Part shown: in pieces, positions 61,580-64,000 of the stretch
Position numbering within the stretch: the first letter of the stretch is position 1
Layout: each line of letters opens with the position of its first letter
Program-made: the position numbers and the translations under genes
Origin: Saccharomyces paradoxus
Lineage: Eukaryota > Ascomycota > Saccharomycetes > Saccharomycetales > Saccharomycetaceae
Reading direction: 5' to 3'
NCBI RefSeq assembly: GCF_002079055.1
Contig: NC_047501.1
Location: 1 to 64,000 of the forward strand
DNA: 64,000 nt
Notes under the pieces: generated by a model
The model's input: only the letters and a program-made list of their open reading frames with translations
What the model was told of the DNA's origin: nothing
Database searches by the model: none

Positions 61580-62992
61580 ATGATTTTTCTAAGTTTCTTT
61601 ATTTTCCTATTTTTGGAATTATTTGTACTGTGTGAAGCTTCAGTCCATACCATTCAAATTAAGGACAAGCATTTCGTTGACACAGTGACTGGAAAACCAT
61701 TCTTTATCAAAGGTGTGGATTACCAGCCAGGAGGCTCCTCCGATGTCAGTGAAAAACAAGATCCATTATCCAATACAGAAGCGTGTGCTCGTGATATTTT
61801 ATTGTTTCAAGAATTGGGTATAAATACAGTAAGAATTTATTCTATAAACCCAGACTTGAACCATGATGCGTGCATGACCATGCTAGCAATGGCAGGGATT
61901 TATCTTATATTGGATGTTAATTCGCCATTGCAAAACCAACACCTGAACAGGTACGAACCTTGGACTACGTATAACGAAGTTTATTTGGAACATGTTTTCA
62001 AAGTTGTCGAACAATTTTCTCATTACAACAATACCTTGGGATTTTTTGCTGGAAATGAGATTGTAAACGACAAAAGATCAGCACAATATTCTCCTGCATA
62101 TATCAAGGAGTTGATTGGGACTATGAAGAATTATATAAGTGTCCACTCACCCAGAACAATTCCGGTGGGTTACTCCGCTGCAGATGATCTGAACTACAGG
62201 GTATCATTATCAGAATATTTGGAGTGCAAAGATGATGATAAGCCAGAGAATACTGTTGATTTCTATGGTGTTAACTCTTACCAATGGTGCGGCCAACAAA
62301 CTATGCAAACTTCAGGGTATAATACACTAGTCGACGCTTACAGGAGCTATTCAAAGCCAGTTTTCTTTTCAGAATTCGGATGCAATAAAGTATTGCCAAG
62401 GCAATTCCAAGAAATAGATTACCTGTTCTCTGACGAGATGTATTCAGTGTTTTGTGGAGGTCTAGTTTACGAGTTTTCACAGGAGGATAATAATTATGGC
62501 TTAGTGGAATATCAAGAAGACGATTCAGTGCAGCTATTAGCAGATTTTGAGAAGCTTAAATTGCACTATCAAAACGTTGAATTCCCTTCTATGAAGACTT
62601 TAAAAGAGACTGTTCAACTGGAAGAGACACCATCGTGCATAGGGGATTATGAAAATTTGAAGATAGAATCTAAAATTGCTAAAAATTTAGGAAGTTCTTT
62701 GATAAAGAAAGGCGTGAAAGTTGACAAAGGCAAATATATAGATATTTGCGAGAATCAGCTGTCCACTAATGTTACGATTTTAGACATGCATGGTGATAGC
62801 TGGGATGGGCCCAAAAAGATTGAAATCAGGCAAAGTCTGACGTTTTCAGACCTGGAAGGAGAAGGACAAGAAAATGCGGATGAAGATGATGATGACTTAA
62901 AACGGAAGCACAGGAACTCTGCCTCTATTTCCGGCCCATTTTTACCTCTTGGGTTGTTTTTGCTTTTTTTTACTTTAAGTATATATTATTAG
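61580..62992 (+). CDS. GAS4: Sporulation beta-1,3-glucanosyltransferase Gas4
   Basis: A 470-codon glycoside hydrolase family 72 protein, syntenic with YOL132W (471 residues by recollection). The first ATG is at 61580; an open codon just upstream is GTG and is not used. A signal peptide covers residues 1-20. The catalytic acid/base is Glu160 in FFAGNEIVND and the nucleophile Glu265 in VFFSEFGCNK. The C-terminal Cys-rich module of Gas1/Gas2 is absent, as for Gas4. The tail (FLPLGLFLLFFTLSIYY) is a GPI-anchor signal. It extends beta-1,3-glucan in the spore wall together with Gas2. Confidence 0.95.
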   Translation: MIFLSFFIFLFLELFVLCEASVHTIQIKDKHFVDTVTGKPFFIKGVDYQPGGSSDVSEKQDPLSNTEACARDILLFQELGINTVRIYSINPDLNHDACMTMLAMAGIYLILDVNSPLQNQHLNRYEPWTTYNEVYLEHVFKVVEQFSHYNNTLGFFAGNEIVNDKRSAQYSPAYIKELIGTMKNYISVHSPRTIPVGYSAADDLNYRVSLSEYLECKDDDKPENTVDFYGVNSYQWCGQQTMQTSGYNTLVDAYRSYSKPVFFSEFGCNKVLPRQFQEIDYLFSDEMYSVFCGGLVYEFSQEDNNYGLVEYQEDDSVQLLADFEKLKLHYQNVEFPSMKTLKETVQLEETPSCIGDYENLKIESKIAKNLGSSLIKKGVKVDKGKYIDICENQLSTNVTILDMHGDSWDGPKKIEIRQSLTFSDLEGEGQENADEDDDDLKRKHRNSASISGPFLPLGLFLLFFTLSIYY

Positions 62993-63305
62993 GCATGTTT
63001 TGTTTCTTCTCTGCTCAAATATTTACTATTAATTTTTTTTTTTTTTAAAGGAAGAAATATCCAAGAAAGTGATTATAGCTATTACTAAACATGAAAACAT
63101 AGAGTCTCTAAATTTGCATTTAAGCCCTTCTTGACGAGATTTCTTTGCTTGGTATGTTGGGCGCTTTACATATATATTACAAGCTCAATAGGGTAAATTA
63201 ATTGCCGAGGCACTTTTGCCGCCGAGCTTTTGAGTATCCGTTTTGCCACTTCTTGTTAAATAAAGAACTAAATTAGTACTCGTGGAAAATAAGAAGCGGT
63301 AGAGA
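62993..63305. other. GAS4-YOL131W intergenic region
   Basis: About 310 bp with a T-run at about 63032-63045. It holds the GAS4 3' end and the promoter of the next gene. No other feature was seen. Confidence 0.55.
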
Positions 63306-63632
63306 ATGAATACTAATAAGACAATGCAGGACGAAGTCCAAGATAGGGTCTTGCAAAGAGCAGAACTGGCACATTCTATTTGGAACTTAAGGTTCAACCT
63401 TAGTAAAGTTACCAAACGAGTTCACATGGAAACAAAAGTATTTCGAGAGATAAAAATAAACGAATCACAGTTGCAAACTGAGCAGCCCAGTTGCCGAATT
63501 TTTCTTCCTGATTTGGGGGAAGAACATGTGCCCTTGATCCAAGGCTTTAAATGTTTGGATTCACCGCCCCCCGTTCCACCAAGTTCGTCACAAGGTGAGG
63601 ACAAAGAGAGCACTGCAGATTCGCAATACTAG
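63306..63632 (+). CDS. Uncharacterised small protein (YOL131W)
   Basis: A 108-codon ATG-started frame with the length and position of S. cerevisiae YOL131W, an uncharacterised protein. It is hydrophilic, with no signal peptide or membrane segment. The N-terminal half is rich in Arg, Gln and Glu and probably helical (RVLQRAELAHSIWNLRFNLS). The C-terminal half has a Pro/Ser-rich SPPPVPPSSSQ linker and an acidic end. Conservation at this locus in a diverged species supports its being real. Function unknown. Confidence 0.75.
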   Translation: MNTNKTMQDEVQDRVLQRAELAHSIWNLRFNLSKVTKRVHMETKVFREIKINESQLQTEQPSCRIFLPDLGEEHVPLIQGFKCLDSPPPVPPSSSQGEDKESTADSQY

Positions 63633-64000
63633 CGGAGATTACAAGTGATCCAAAATAGAGCTTTTCCATTGGTCATAAACAATAAGGTAAAATGCGGCGA
63701 TCATAACTTTTCTCCTGTTTTTTGAAATTTCTCTTTTAAATTCATTAACGAAGCTATGAAAATACGCAAGAGGAACTTTTGTTGAAAAATATTACGTGGT
63801 TGAAGTCTATATTAAGTGAAGTTTACTCTTGTGGGTTACGTTTTCAGCTACGTATTTTAATAATTTTAAACAAGTTGTAGTACACCTTCAAAAAAACCAA
63901 TAAATCATTCTAAAAATTCTTTAGACAGCTGGTGGAGAAGTTAATAAGAATTCGATAGATGAAGATTTAACTGTATTTAAATTAAAGATAAGATTAGATT
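63633..64000. other. Downstream edge, no gene seen
   Basis: About 370 bp at the window edge. By synteny this leads towards ALR1 (YOL130W), a magnesium transporter gene, whose coding region is not in the window. No strong motif was found. Confidence 0.55.

Overview
The window is the left end of a budding-yeast chromosome. It starts in C1-3A telomeric repeat and reads inward through an X element and a gene-poor subtelomere into ordinary euchromatin. From about 9.8 kb the gene order is that of the left arm of Saccharomyces cerevisiae chromosome XV: ENB1, IMA2, HXT11, HPF1, ZPS1, YOL153C, FRE7, GRE2, DCP1, SPT20, PEX11, PSF3, CTR9, NOP8, RIB4, RRP40, PPM2, ARG8, CDC33, RTC1, BSC6, PFK27, MED7, HRT1, GAS4, YOL131W. 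Gene symbols rest on this synteny plus protein sequences recalled from memory. Against those, CDC33 looks identical, RIB4 differs at about two residues, and GRE2, PEX11 and IMA2 differ at a few percent. That pattern points to a sister species, most likely S. paradoxus, rather than S. cerevisiae itself. No intron-containing gene, intact tRNA gene, Y' element or CRISPR array was seen.

Layout. 1-112 is telomere. 113 to about 1010 is an X element with an ORC consensus and an Abf1 site. 1-9.8 kb is subtelomere holding only two CSS3-like (YOL159C-like) secreted-protein genes, several old Ty1/Ty2 delta LTRs and degenerate sequence. The BDS1, YOL163W, YOL162W and PAU20 genes that I recall in the S. 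cerevisiae reference are absent. 9.8-34 kb is a sparse accessory zone of nutrient and cell-surface genes: siderophore, isomaltose and hexose uptake, a haze mannoprotein, a zinc-response protein, a CPS1-like peptidase and a metalloreductase. 34-64 kb is dense housekeeping sequence: decapping, SAGA, peroxisome, GINS, Paf1 complex, ribosome biogenesis, riboflavin, exosome, wybutosine, arginine, translation initiation, SEACAT, Mediator, SCF and spore wall.

Regulatory logic is legible for many genes. Aft1-type sites precede ENB1, near-consensus Zap1 sites ZPS1, Mac1-type sites FRE7, Pdr1/Pdr3 sites HXT11, Yap-type sites GRE2, an oleate response element PEX11, a Gcn4 site ARG8 and a mid-sporulation element GAS4. 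The subtelomeric side is thus tuned to metal, sugar and drug stress, while the inner half carries core machinery.

The most unusual signals are: a 347-bp block that is identical between the two CSS3-like genes, whose signal peptides and tails differ; a cysteine-rich tail after a dibasic site in one of them; a five-unit 24-bp array with Pdr-type sites before HXT11; and a PPM2 reading frame that ends inside the ARG8 Gcn4 site.
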